This document shows, one piece after another, positions 52,240 through 64,000 of a DNA stretch of 64,000 nucleotides. The DNA is taken from contig NC_134572.1 of NCBI RefSeq assembly GCF_050947875.1, positions 119,469,105 to 119,533,104 of the forward strand, given 5' to 3'. Source of the DNA: Dermacentor variabilis (Eukaryota; Arthropoda; Arachnida; Ixodida; Ixodidae). The position numbers and the translations under genes were made by a program. The notes below the pieces were generated by a model. It saw only the letters and a program-made list of their open reading frames with translations, ran no database searches and had not been told where the DNA came from. The first letter of the stretch is position 1, and every line of letters starts with the position of its first letter.

Positions 52240-54015
52240 AGCGTTGCACGTCAACAAAAAGGGCATGATGGCGAAGAAGGTGGCGTTAAATAATGAATTG
52301 CACTGTCGGGAATCGACCAAGTAATGCGTGCACTCCTTGAGGGTCAGATCATCGAAGCCTAATGGTATTGCACACGGTTTGCCCCTGGGAGAGAGACACC
52401 ACTTTGGAAAATCGAGTGCTGATGGCCTTGCACTCCGGATGGAATAGTTCCGGAATAGTTACCTGTCCGCCAATAGCAATACAGTTACTGCTCCTGCGGT
52501 AGGAGTTACCTTGCTCCGGCAATTCTTATAAAACACAATATTGGGCAGCCGTTGCTTCGTAGTGGAGAAGCACCCTTTTATGCCAGGACACTTTCGTGGG
52601 CACCGACTGAAACATTCAGCGTCACATAAAAGCTGGCTTGCTACCTTCTTAACGCCTGTGAGAGCGTCCTCATACGTTAAGTGAGAAATCGCTATTCGTA
52701 TACGCTTGCTTTTGCATGCAGCACTTTCACCGCGTACACTCGCCTTCACCGGTTGCCTTTCGATGTCTTTATCTCGAGCGTAGCCTAACAGCATTCTCAA
52801 TACAGGGATAGGCTCGAAATAGGCCCTGAATAGCTCTGGGTTCCTAACTTGAGTGGCGCCTAATTCACTATTTATAGAATTGGTTTGAAGGGCTTGGGAA
52901 GCGATTTGAAGGGCAATTTCGTAGATTGCTAGTTATCTATTTTTTTGTGGTTGGTGATATGGAATTCTGGAATGTTCAGCACGCAAAAAGGCTCTCTGTG
53001 TTCGCAAATCTTTTCGTGGATGCGCTGACAGTATCTTGTTCTTCTCCCTCCGCAAGGTGACTTTGTGAGCTGTTGCTTCCTAGAGCTGGCCGAGACGTAG
53101 TTTTACTGGGTAGTGGCATATTCTTATGGGAACAGTGGAAGAGCGCCGCGCGTAAGCATGACAGCTACGTTACACACTTCGGTTTTGTAACTACCTCAAA
53201 TGCTGTGTTCACCACGATTAAATGAACTTCAGCGTTACGCAGTGGCGTAGCCCGTGAATGGAGAAGTAACGTGATGAAATGGCCTGAAAGAAAGAAAGAA
53301 AGGAAGGAAGGCAACGCAAAACAAAATGTTATGTAAAAAAGGATTCCTGAGTCTTTGACTTCAGTGTTTCGGATGGTGAAAGTGCCCCATACTAATTCCG
53401 GCATATCGAAATGTCCTGTTATGGTTTTAGTTCTCTCATTCACACAGCTGGGAAGGAAATTGTGAACTTGTATGAGATAATTATCAGGGGCAATGGGACG
53501 GTCGGTAGACACAACCCATCAGTACATTAACTACAATTATACACGGCATACTTTCTTGACCAGGGATGTTTTTTTGTATTCGAAACGGCTAAATTCGCTT
53601 GGCTGCGATGGCTACACCCCAACAACGGCCACCCCGGTATGCGCGAATAATTGCGTAGGATTAAAAACTATGCGAAAGTTGTGAATATCGGGGTTTAGCC
53701 ACTTCTCTGTCGAAAACCCCGGATATTGCGCAGTATATCAGGGCCGTACATAATGTCTTATGCTTGTTGCCTTAAAATACCATAACGCGAATGGTTCCAG
53801 TTTTCACGCCTTAGAAGAGCTTGCTTTTAGAACACCTTAAGAGCAAGAAAATTTCACAGGCACGGCACTACATGCATGAAACTAATGAGTAATTATCAAG
53901 GGCAACTGTCACACTGTGGTTGCTAGGTTGGTGTTGTATTTTCTGTTCTGGCGTGGAACCGAGTTTGTGCGAATCAATTCAGGACAAAACGGCAAGAGCA
54001 TTTTTTAAAGAATGA
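52240..54015. other. Nothing recognised
   Basis: It contains a GAAA/GAAG purine run near 53285-53310 and a minus-strand 113-codon open stretch (52800-52459) with several cysteines but no signal peptide, family or splice context. I do not call it a gene. Confidence 0.3.
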
Positions 54016-54019
54016 AAGA

Positions 54020-54493
54020 AATTCTCTTGTGTTACGTGCCAGAACTACGATATGATGACGAGCTCAGTGGCTATGGTGTTGGGCTGCTGAGCACGAGGTC
54101 GCGGGATCGAATCCCGGCCACGGCGGCCGCATTTCGATGGGGGCGAAATGCGAAAACACCCGTGTATTTAGATTTAGGAGCACTTTAAAAAACCCCAGGA
54201 GGTCGAAATTTCTGGAGTCCTCCACTACAGCATGCCTCATAATCAGAAAGTGGTTGTGGCATGTAAAACACCATAACACAATCTTTTTTTTAATATGATG
54301 ACGATTCACGCCGTAGTGGGGGATACCTGATTAATTCTGGACAAATGAAGTTCTTTAACGTGCTAGAAAAGCATGGCACATAGGCGTTTCTGCATTTCGA
54401 CGCCATCGAAATCCATCAGCCGTGGCTGGCATTCGATCCCGTGACCTGGTGCTTAGCAGCGCAAAGCCTTAGCCACTAAGCAACAACGGCGGG
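54020..54493 (-). mobile_element. Minus-strand SINE split by a plus-strand SINE
   Basis: Reading the minus strand from 54493: a head with TTGTTGCTTAGTGGCTAAGG, a B box GGGATCGAATGCC and a body GATTTCGATGGCGTCGAAAT reaches CCCCCACTACGGCGTGAATC at about 54305. The expected tail (GTAGTTCTGGCACGTAACAC) continues only at 54048 and below, on the far side of the inserted SINE. Confidence 0.75.
54062..54292 (+). mobile_element. tRNA-derived SINE nested in another SINE
   Basis: Head GCTCAGTGGCTATGGTGTTG, B box GGGATCGAATCC (54103-54114), body CGGCCGCATTTCGATGGGGG, tail ending in a T run then TTAA. It is flanked by the 12-bp duplication ATATGATGACGA (54050-54061 and 54293-54304). It is highly similar to the copy at 49797-50039. 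Confidence 0.92.
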
Positions 54494-55985
54494 TAAGGGT
54501 GTACTGCCCCCGAAGCGACCACGTCACTCACGCCCGCCTAGACGACGAAGGGGCCGGCGTTGGCTAGTGACCGGCAAGAAGCTCCCTTCCAGCTGAAAGC
54601 AACAGTCGCATTCTGTGGGAGCGGCAACGACTCCCAAGACCAGGCTGCTGAAATTGCTGCACGCTGACCGTCATTGAGAACCCACTAATTTCTCCGAGGA
54701 ACCAACGCCGATGACTTGCTTTGGAACAGCGTGGAGCCCTGTTTCCCGATCGCAACGTCACTGCATCGTAGGCGGGTTAGTAGGTTTGACATCAGAGGTG
54801 AACATCTAGCAAGGTGGTGCGATCATGGGCGGATCTGTGGACCGTGCGACCCCTTTGATTGGCCGGAACAAGGTAATCGAATTCCCTTGACTAGAGAATT
54901 AGGGAAAAGAACTGTTTTAACCCTTTAATGATGATGTATATGAATACCCCGAAAAACATTTTTTTCTATCTAAATATGCGAAACACATCAAGAAAAAGCA
55001 AAATCAACAATGTAGCCGAAACTTCTTCAGCAGTAGGAGGAAAACCCTAGGAAGGAAACTGGAAGTACGATTCACCCCAAGCCACCTAAGGCTTCGTTTT
55101 CAGTTTGTATAGACAGCTCTCATCGTATGGGAACACTGCAGGAACACTGTTTCCATACGGTAGGTGTACACTTCACTGGCTTTAGATCACACGTGTGACA
55201 CCAGTGCAGTTAGATATGTTGCATCGGCCTACTTCCTCTCACCTTGCTTTGAAAAGACAGTGAGTCACGCGTCAAACTACTTGTTCTTCGTCCAGTGTTC
55301 CTGCTTATGCTTGCTGCTTGCCATTCAGTGTGGCCCAAGACATTCAACCAGAAACGTCGTACACAATACTTAAACACGGCAAGAAACAATTTTTTTCATA
55401 TGTTGCCTGTCGGCAACACTCGCCTGTAAAGGGTTAAAACGATCTCTCGAGTGTGTCTGAGAGAGTGCTCTGACTAGAACCTGACTACTTGCTTCAACAT
55501 GTAAATAAGCCTCTTCTTTTCACTCCTACGTATACTAAACCCTGTGCCTGGAGGGTTTCTGGCCTGAACGCTACACCGAGCCAAGACAGGTCGCACATGC
55601 ACTTACCCTGTAAACGGAGGACAAACGCGATCTGCAAGTTTAGTGTCACGCTGGTGTCAGCCTTCGCCGCCGCTAGTGTCAAGTCGTCGCCCAATCGAGC
55701 GTCTCGCGTGTTCTGTCTCACGCACGTTCCCCGAAATGCTTAATTCTCGCGTTGTTATTGTGCTGCAGGCATTCGTAAATGTTGAGGTCTTCGCTGTTTA
55801 CGGGGTGCTCCGACTTCAACGATAGCGTGACAATCCCCAACAACCTTGCAAACGCGCGGTTAGCCACACTGTATTGCACGGCGTCTGAACACCAGAGCCA
55901 AAAATGAATATAGGCACCACAGCAGAGAGAAAAAAAAACAAAAAAGGCACCACACGTGCAATTCAACAGCGCGCTGTGGTGTGAA
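54494..55985. other. Nothing recognised
   Basis: No supportable gene. Open stretches on the two strands around 55490-55740 mirror each other without domains. Confidence 0.3.
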
Positions 55986-55989
55986 GCAG

Positions 55990-56160
55990 TTACAGATTGG
56001 GAACAATGAATACGTTGTTGCGCCCAAAAAGGAAAAAAAGACTTGGGAAGGAAGAGTACGAAACGACAGATTGAGGGCTGATAAAAGCGAGACTCTTCCT
56101 TCCCAAGTCTTTTTTTTTCCTTTTTTTTGGTGCAACAATGTATTCATTAGATCCCAACCA
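55990..56160. repeat. Long hairpin (arms ~65 bp)
   Basis: GATTGGGAACAATGAATACG ... AAAAAAGACTTGGGAAGGAA, GAGT pairs with ACTCTTCCTTCCCAAGTCTT ... TGTATTCATTAGATCCCAAC. The loop is about 40 bp. Probably a small foldback/MITE. Confidence 0.7.
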
Positions 56161-59100
56161 ACTCGCCCAGCAACAAGTTCTACTCAGATTGGGAACAGTT
56201 CGTGTGGGCCTTGTCTATCTTTATGCCGTTTGTGAAATGCTGTGAAGACGCGTCCATTGCCTTTTGATAGAGAAAAAAGACGTACACTGGTCCAGACGAC
56301 TTTCAGCATTGATGCGTTAAATGCTCTGCTCCGCTACTTAGGACTTGTGAATTGTCGAACCAATACTGAAATTTGTAGCGCGTTGCATTGCCTTAATCTG
56401 CCAATTCTGCCAATTCTGCCCCAGATTTTTATCCTTTCTTTCCTTTTATCCCCTTTACCTATCTTTTCTAAATGTTTACTGCACACGACGCCGAGTCCAC
56501 AACCATACAGATAAAACAAGTAAGAAATAGGGATATAGGGAAAACTAATAAAAAGATAACTATATTTAACCAATCTTGTCACCAAAATCAAGTCATCGTA
56601 TATCTATCACTTTTAACGGACTTATTATTGTTTGCGCCTGCTGGCAAAACGTCCCGTGTTTCTGTGAGGCATCGTGCAACACACTACGTCACGCACAAGT
56701 GAAAGTACCCCAGCGAGTGATCACTCGAAAACGCGCCCCCGAAGGAGGGGATGTGCGGTAGTGAGAGACGGAGAGAAAGATAGATAAAAGACTTGCTTTG
56801 TGAATACTTCATGCGAAAGGAATTTGCATAATCGCTAGATGGATGGGCACTCCGGTGGCATTAAGCGTTTTAGTCGAACGGCATGTTTCGCTTTTCTCGT
56901 CCCAGAACTCCGGCGTCAACTCAACGTTAAGCCACGTAGCTGTAGCCGACCATTCATCATCCCTTCATCAGAGCTTACAAGCCGGGGAGGAACATTCGAC
57001 AACGTGGACCACGGTTTCTTTCAGTAAGACGTTCTTTGCGTTGCTTTGTCTTTTTTTTGTGTGCTATCCGGCTACGATACAGCAGGCTTTGAGCCGAGAG
57101 CAGTTTTGCAGCGAAACGCGACATTCATTCATTATGTGCTGCGCAAGTTCCTGCTCTCAGCGGAAAGCTTGTTTCGAAAGCGGACCTTTGGGAAAGAACG
57201 CACGGGGATTGAGGGATGCTACATCCTGTACCAGTTTCATCGAGGGTCCTTCTGTGCAGTGAGCGATTATGCGCGGGTTACAATGAAAGGAGGAAGTTCA
57301 AAACGCTACGATAGATCGGAAATTTCGTTGTATTTGTTCGCGCACTTATGAAGCGAGTTTTCACATTTTGTTGGGGTCGATGGAGCGATGGCTCGAATGG
57401 TTCTTGCAGTTACGCGATTTTTTTTTTCACGGCTACTTCCAGGTCGCCAACAACGCCTTTGCATACGGAAAGGATAGACAACACCCGTGCTAACGTACAA
57501 AAAGCTGCGAAAAACATCCTATGATAAGGATGTCACCAAAGGGCTAAGAGGAAACTCCACCATGGGAGCGGTAATAATATTTTCATTTAAATGCATGCGG
57601 ACTACAGAAATGTTGCCGCGAAGGAGCCGGTCAGCATACACGAGGTAAATGTTTTATTAAAACGAAGGAGAAGACGATGAAAAAAAAAACAGGGTATGCA
57701 GGAGTTCCTCCCCTTCTTACTTTATTTACAGCGACAGTGACAGGCTCTCACAGCGTCATTTTCTTAATACCAACTTCCTTGCGACGCGAATAATTTATGT
57801 ATTCAGTCATGCGAATCGCATGACTTATATGAATACTGGCACTGGTGGGCACTTCTTTTTGCCATATGTAAAATGTGAGCTGATGGTAACGATGCCTCAA
57901 CAGAAAAAAAGAGATCGACGCAGAAAACCCAATTTTGAGGTCTTAACGGCTGCCCAAGTTAAATGTCGCAATTTTGCGATTAGCGTCAGCAGATTTGCCA
58001 CGCATCGCACGCGTTGTTTTGCCGTTTCCAAATTACTGATGATATTCGCAAAACACGCGCTTCCAGTTCGTGATAACCAACGCACTTTTGCAAGCGCTTC
58101 AAACTTGTTTCACGCCGACTGCATCCATTTATTATTACCAGGCGAGTTTCTAGTTTGACGTCACTCGATTGTCAGAATAACATTTGGCGTCGATTCGTCC
58201 GATGTTAAAGAATTTACAAAGGATCACTCAAACAGAACCCAAATATCACCGTTAAAAACGACGTAAATTTTGCAACGATGGGATCTTCACGGATAGTTTT
58301 GGGCATTCTAATATATACGTTCCCACTGATCACAAACAGCGCCAACGCTATTTCAGTTAAGAAGCAATTGCCCCTCTAAGGGGAGATGTGCCTTAATTAA
58401 GGCACTCCGTTAAAGTATGCGTAAGCTTTCCTTCCGTTAACGTATGCAACAACTATCATGTCTTGAGTTATACCCTTTGTATGTCGTATATATATAGCGG
58501 GCTCTTATAGTTTTGTAGCAAATGTTTTCAATGTTCGCTTCTCTTAAGAAAACTTGCAGCACTCGATGGATTGACCAAGCGAGACGCAAACGCTGCGTCT
58601 CCCTTTGTCTCGTCATCGTGCGCTTCAAGCTATTCATAATGAGTTAACTAGCCCGACAGTTTATTTTTGCGCCTTTCTTAGGACCACTTTTGAATCCGAC
58701 TATTTTGGAGCCGCCCAATCCAACTGTACGTTTACAGATCTACCAGTATGTGCGCGCATATGATATGTTCCATGACCCCACGAAGCTACGTAGTTATCTT
58801 CAAATTATGCCCATAAACTACAAATAGCAGAGTAGAATCGCTATTAACCTCAGCAACGAAGTTGCACGTGAGGTGCGTACAACAAACATGAGAGGTTGAT
58901 GATGATGACAGCTGGCATTCATCTGCCCCTTTAGCACGTAACAATACAAAAAATTCAAGCTGGACTTTGCATTCCACGAATTAGTCGCTACATCGCAGAT
59001 TTCTGCTCAACGTGTTTTGTTAGAGGCGCAAGAAAAAGATAAATATGCGTACCTAATTAGGATATAGAGAGCAGCATGGTGGTCAGTTATGTGAACAGCG

Positions 59101-60415
59101 GTGAAAGCTATATGTCATTATGTCTATATCAAATGCTTCGTTAGTCCGCAATTTCGGATGTCTTAGTCAAAGATCCTCGTAAGCTGGTGGTCGGGAGTCC
59201 GCCAATGGTGCAGCAATCGTAGCGTACTCTTTACTAGTTCTGCGACTGTACTTCTATGACGTTACAAGTATCCCTTTCACTTATTTGTTATGGACCTTTT
59301 CTTTTTATTATCTACTAGCATATCTTTATTTTAACTACTACCATCCGTTTTGTAGCACACGAGCCCTGACTCTTGTACATAAACACGTATTCACACTTTA
59401 AGTTTGTTCTAAAAAAATGAAGCGCGATATCTTTTGAAAGTACTACGCTGCGTTGTTTCGTTTCCAGGTTCACCTGCATTTGTAACACTGGCTTAATTCA
59501 AACTTCAAAACTTGGGAATACTAGACGTATAGAGACCGGCTGCAGAAATATTACGCGTTGTTTACACATTGATAACCATGCGATTGCGCGTCAAAGGCGT
59601 TCGTCGCTGTTTGCTGTACAATTTTCTAGCACTGGTATTTAACATGTTTGTCCTACAATGGCACCATCTCACGTAGCAGGGTGGGTTGGCACGTATACAC
59701 AAACGACAACCATCATCTCCCAACATGTCTAACGTCAACCGCAGTTGACGGCCTCTCCCACTTATTATGAATGCTTACAATTTTTCTTTCTCGTCACATT
59801 GCATAAACTTTTGCCGTGATCGCCTGCATTTACTTTCCCTTGGCACTCGTTCACTTACTCTGATAGACCACCTGTTATCGCATCAATGTGGGACAGAACT
59901 CTCTGTCTGAAGTTCTGAACCAGCCCTTGGCATCGGCATGCAAGAAGCTGGATGAAGGAGGCGCGCACAGCCCCTGTGACGCTTTCAATTTAATTTGTAA
60001 TTTCTTCTAGACAGTCGCTGAATTTAGAGGTTTTAGCCCGTTTGCACCAACACCATGGCATTTGTCTTACTTGTACTTACCAGGATCCTGTATTTTCTTG
60101 CCTCAATCTTTCCTTTTAACGCCGTCCTTCTAAAACATTTGCAGACCCGATTCTTTCCCTATATCCAGAGTAGTTTTTAGCTGCCTACAAATACGCCTGC
60201 AGAATTTTGTAAATTTCATTAAAGCGGTTTCTCGCTCTCTGTTGTCGCATTGCAGGAGTTACCTGTCTCTATGTATTCTGCATAATCTAGGTTAAAATGT
60301 GGGCTACCTTGCTTCGATGTTTCTTCCAAGCTTCTATCTTCGCTTGTCATAATGTTTTGCATATCATTTTTCTTACATCGCTCGTTACGCGGCCCTTAGC
60401 TTCTTCTCAAGCTTC
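56161..60415. other. No gene recognised
   Basis: About 4.2 kb without a supportable coding exon, RNA gene or classified repeat. Isolated frames lack motifs. Confidence 0.3.
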
Positions 60416-60417
60416 CC

Positions 60418-60870
60418 TGTTAAGAGGGAGCTTTAGCATGGTGCCAGTTCCGATTTTTCTATTCATATACATACATGTAAAATGCAGAGACACTGTCGAG
60501 ACGGAAGCACTTCACTGATTTGAATGAAACTCGTTGCATCTTACAGCGAAAATCCCATGATAGCAACCATAGTAAGATGTCTTAGAATTTAAGAGCTCAT
60601 ACTTTTTAAAAAATATTGATGAAAATTGATAAAGTTAAAAATAATTGAAGCCCAGAGTTATCAACTTTGTAATTTTGCATCAGAGACAGGTAGCCCAATA
60701 CTTTAATCTGCCTACCTTAAAGAATTTAGAACAGACAAATTTGACATATGAATTGGCAGCTCACATAGAATTGTTACAAGGCTTACGAGGATTTAGTAGA
60801 AGTTCTACTCACAAATTGTTGGTATACTTAAGAGTGGCGCTTAATGCGTCAACCTTGTCCGCTTTCCTAT
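60418..60870. mobile_element. Diverged relative of the 3309-4041 MITE-like element
   Basis: TTAAGAGGGAGCTTTAGCAT then CTATTCATATACATACATGT, AAAATGCAGAGAC parallels the start of the element at 3309 (same order and spacing of the GAGCTTTAGC and CTATTCAAATACCTGTAAA blocks). The right end is not defined. Confidence 0.4.
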
Positions 60871-61425
60871 AGGTATAGGTGAAGTTTGTGAAATTGTGAA
60901 CTCGTTCATTGCTAAGCACCCTGCGTCCCGTTGATCACCGTACTTCATTGCGCGTCTCTGGCCGAGATGGGTTGTTTCATCCTGCATCATTTTTAAGCGC
61001 ATGTTAGGAGCAGTATCAAGCCTTCGTGGAGCAAACAAGTGCAGGTGGGCAGCCGTTTCATGAAGTCGTGACATCCATCGTTGTCGCCATGCTGTAGGAA
61101 AACATGTCGGCGATAGTTTGTGTCACTATTATCAAACGCCATTATCGAAATTAAAAGTCTACCACGGAGGTATTGCCTGTGCAGCCCATTGATTTTCACA
61201 CAAGCTGTTTGCTTAATTTGACAATTATCATACACGGTTTCTCCACCATCATTTCCCTTTTCCTCAGGAAAATTACAGAATATGTGGGATGTCTGTAGAC
61301 GTATGTGTTAAAATAAGTCTGTTACTATACTCCTTAATTACACATTGTCTTTTTGACTGCTGCATTTGGAGTTGAAAAGGAAACTTTTATCGTAATGTAT
61401 AAAAACCGTATAGTGCGGTTAGCTT

Positions 61426-61702
61426 CATCATCATCATCATCAGCCTGGTTACGCCCACTGCAGGGCAAAGGCCTCTCCCATATTTCTCCAACAGCCCCGG
61501 TCATGTACTAATTGTGGCCATGCCGTCCCTGCAAACTTCTTAATCTCATCCGCCCACCTAACTTTCTGCCGCCCCCTGCTACGCTTCACTTCCCTTGGAA
61601 TCCAGTCCGTAACCCTTAATGACCAACGGTTATCTTCCCTCCTCATTACATGTCCTGCCCATACCCATTTCTTTTTCTTGATTTCTTTTTCTCGTGGGAT
61701 AA
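61426..61702 (-). mobile_element. 5'-truncated RTE-like LINE 3' end
   Basis: The minus strand reads MRREDNRWSLRVTDWIPREV, KRSRGRQKVRWADEIKKFAG and DRGCWRNMGEAFALQWA, the conserved C-terminus of RTE-type polyproteins (R-W-x-x-x-V-x-x-W-x-PR-x-x-KR-x-RGR-x-x-x-RW-x-D). It ends in a (TGA)n tail (61426-61441 on the plus strand as ATC). The possible target duplication GCGGTTAGCTT is at 61415-61425 and 61703-61713. Confidence 0.75.
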
Positions 61703-61713
61703 GCGGTTAGCTT

Positions 61714-62270
61714 ATCCCACATATTTTTAAATTGTTTCAGTGATGACATGGATGTTATCCATCTTTGGATATTCCTTCGGTAAGCCAGTCACAAGCCAAC
61801 ACTTTCCCTGATTCTGTTGTAAATTGCGTTGGTGATTATCTTTTACAATACAATATCAAGATATCAAGCCTATGAATGATTAGTTCTCTAGCGGTGCCTT
61901 TCTTCTGTATTGATATTATATAGGGTTGCCCAGCTTATGTTATCCCAAGTAATGTTACCTAATGTTCAATGCGCGTAGTATGCGAAAGCATTACGATGAT
62001 ATTCAGATTCTTTCCTTCTACGTTCACCAAATCATTCTGCATCACTTGTGTCACATAAAATTGGCTCTGTGACAATGACAATGATATATTCTGCTTCCCC
62101 AATTGCACACCAGAATACATACATAGGCAATCAAGTAGCCATGTTGGAGCAGCCATATATGTTTCGGCAAACTTAGCATTCAAATGACGACACGACCTCG
62201 CACTAAACTTATATAACTGAGAAACAGTTTGGGTATAATTCGATCATCCGTTCCTTAACATATACAGCAA
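61714..62270. other. Nothing recognised
   Basis: It may include the decayed 5' portion of the LINE that follows. Confidence 0.3.
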
Positions 62271-64000
62271 GAATTATATTTTGGGTTGAATTTATCGTTC
62301 ACCTTCCACTTCCATCAGCGATTTCTGTAGTGCCTTAGATAATGTAATAAAATCATTATCATCTGAAAAGAAGAACGTGATATTTATGGGTAACATGAAC
62401 CTAAATTTAAATGACACAACGTCCCTAAACTGCATGACATATTCCATTTGTTATCATAGGTTCGGGTATAAATGCCTAATTACTCTACCAACACGTTACT
62501 CGGCCGATGGTGGAAGCTCACTCGTTGATCACCCATTATCTAAACTTTTAGAATGCCCGAAGCAGTCATTCTTACGAGTGACATAAGACCATTATCCCAT
62601 ATTTCTCAAGATCTATTCTATTCCCTTTTCTCGCACCGTATTCTACTACAAACTTATTCTTGACAAAGAAGAATAATTTCGATGTCGTAACAAAGGTAGT
62701 CTGGTTCACAGCGAAGGAAACGAATGACCCTCAACAAGCTTTGTCGTGCTTTTTGTTTGTACTTTTACAAAACTTCCATTCCCACAAGAAAAAATGGAAG
62801 AAGGTGATAGCGTCACCGCAAAACCCGTGGCTTACTGATAGATTACTCAAATCAATGCAAAGACGTGAGAATATTTATTAGAAAAAACACAAAAACAGCT
62901 CTTTATTGTTAAGGTGATACCCCGCTAGAAGAAGTACTGCAACTATATCTGTGCACAGCTGAAAAGAGCAAAAACAAGCTACTTTGAACGAAATATATCG
63001 GAGTGTGGGAATAACTCTGCTAAAAAATGAAAAAAAAAACACAATAGTAAATTATTTCCTAAATAGAAACAGCAACCAAGAAACCGTAACTAGAATAAAG
63101 CACAATGGCAATGAATACTGAAACCCCCGTGACATTGTAGAAGCATTCAGTGACTCCTTTTTCTTGAACAACTCACCTTCGGACAAGTTTTTTGACGACC
63201 AATTGACGCGCCTCTGGCTTGCCTTTTACATGTTTCCCACTACACCCGATGAAGTGATCTCTGTAATTATTAATGTAAAAATCACAAGTGCCGGTCTCGA
63301 CGATATTAGGCCATGCCATATAAAATTAGTTGCTTAACCGATATCTAATATCGTTGCGGATGTTATAAATTTAATATTTAAAACCGGGAGATTTCCTCCT
63401 GAATTCAAGAGCACCAAAGTTAGGCCAGGTTTTAAAAAGACATATCCTTATTTATTAACTAGCTACCGACCCATCTGCGTGCTGCCATTCTTCAATGAGA
63501 AACCAACTGAGAAACGCCTAAAAATTTTGTGAACAAAGTTAATATTTTTACGAGTTATCAGTTTCGTTTGCGATCAGGATATTCTACAGATCCTGCTCTA
63601 ATATTTCTCACAGATTATCTAAATAAAGGTACTGGTGATGGCAGCTATGCTGGCTCTATTTTTGTTGACCTATCTAAAGCATTTGGCACTATAGATTAAC
63701 AAATACTCTTTCTAAAACTAGAAGCAATGGGAATATCTGGTCCTGCCTTGCTTGTTATCCGCAGTTACCTCGATAGTAGAAACCACGTGGTGAGTGTTAT
63801 CGGTACCTACTCAAAACAAAAAGCGACTAATAAAGGGGCACCACAAGGGTCCATTTTGCGCCCATTCTTGTTTTTAATTTATATATTTGACCTGCCTAAT
63901 TTCATCACGCACTGTAATTGTTTGCTGTATTCTGACGATACTACAATACTTAACTCTGATAAAAGAATGAATAGCCTAGTAGATAAACTTAGTGCGGACC
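62270..64000 (+). pseudogene. CR1/Jockey-type LINE, decayed, running off the window
   Basis: Endonuclease C-terminus: KKNVIFMGNMNLNLND, TLPTRYSADGGSSLVDHPLS, where GNMN replaces the usual GD-x-N. Then RT: SYRPICVLPFFNEK, FVDLSKAFGTID, EAMGISGPALLVIRSYLDS, GAPQGSILRPFLFLIYIFDL and LYSDDTTI (YSDD instead of Y/FADD, about 63928-63939). Numerous stops and shifts show decay. The 3' end lies beyond base 64000. Confidence 0.78.

Noticed and set aside
52459..52800. 113-residue Cys-containing minus-strand frame, considered as a secreted tick peptide
   Set aside because: No signal peptide, no recognisable cysteine scaffold, and repeat-rich surroundings.

Overview
This is a stretch of arthropod nuclear DNA, most likely from an ixodid (hard) tick. 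The coding evidence is one animal multi-exon gene with canonical introns. The rest is dominated by tRNA-derived SINEs, degenerate LINEs, foldback elements and microsatellites of the kind that fill tick genomes. No bacterial or viral operon is present. The tick assignment is inferred from the anoctamin sequence and the repeat families; it was not searched.

Region 1 (about 0.96-30.2 kb, minus strand) holds most of an anoctamin (TMEM16) gene read from right to left. Nine phase-compatible exons (10534 down to 957) encode the anoctamin dimerisation domain and the first transmembrane segment. The rest of the channel/scramblase domain lies beyond base 1. Six further candidate exons upstream (13446-13532, 16411-16614, 17833-17910, 18965-19480, 21792-21946, 29808-30168) share strand and matching splice phases. 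They encode an unusual low-complexity Lys/Pro/Glu-rich N-terminal extension. The most upstream one carries two in-frame stops. The introns hold foldback elements (1-588, 10796-11663), MITE-like elements, SINE pieces, a LINE 3' end with RNase H (about 20.76-21.43 kb) and long CA, TA, TTA and GATA tracts.

Region 2 (about 30-64 kb) shows no convincing host gene; it is a mosaic of nested transposons. The most striking is a 6.72-kb element (32227-38946) with terminal inverted repeats of about 1.18 kb and a 9-bp target duplication, inserted into an older SINE. Its interior contains a decayed Penelope-like reverse transcriptase/GIY-YIG remnant and no transposase that I can recognise. Next come a short-LTR retroelement (39378-42835) whose gag is split by a LINE fragment, and a nearly full-length decayed CR1/Jockey-type LINE (about 46.6-50.63 kb) broken by a SINE and ending in a 540-bp CATA microsatellite. 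Further on are a post-RT LINE fragment (51.27-52.0 kb), a SINE inserted in a SINE (54.02-54.49 kb), an RTE-like 3' end (61.43-61.70 kb) and a LINE that runs off the window end (62.27-64.0 kb).

The only functional unit is therefore the anoctamin gene. Everything else is repeat history, dateable through nested insertions and target-site duplications.
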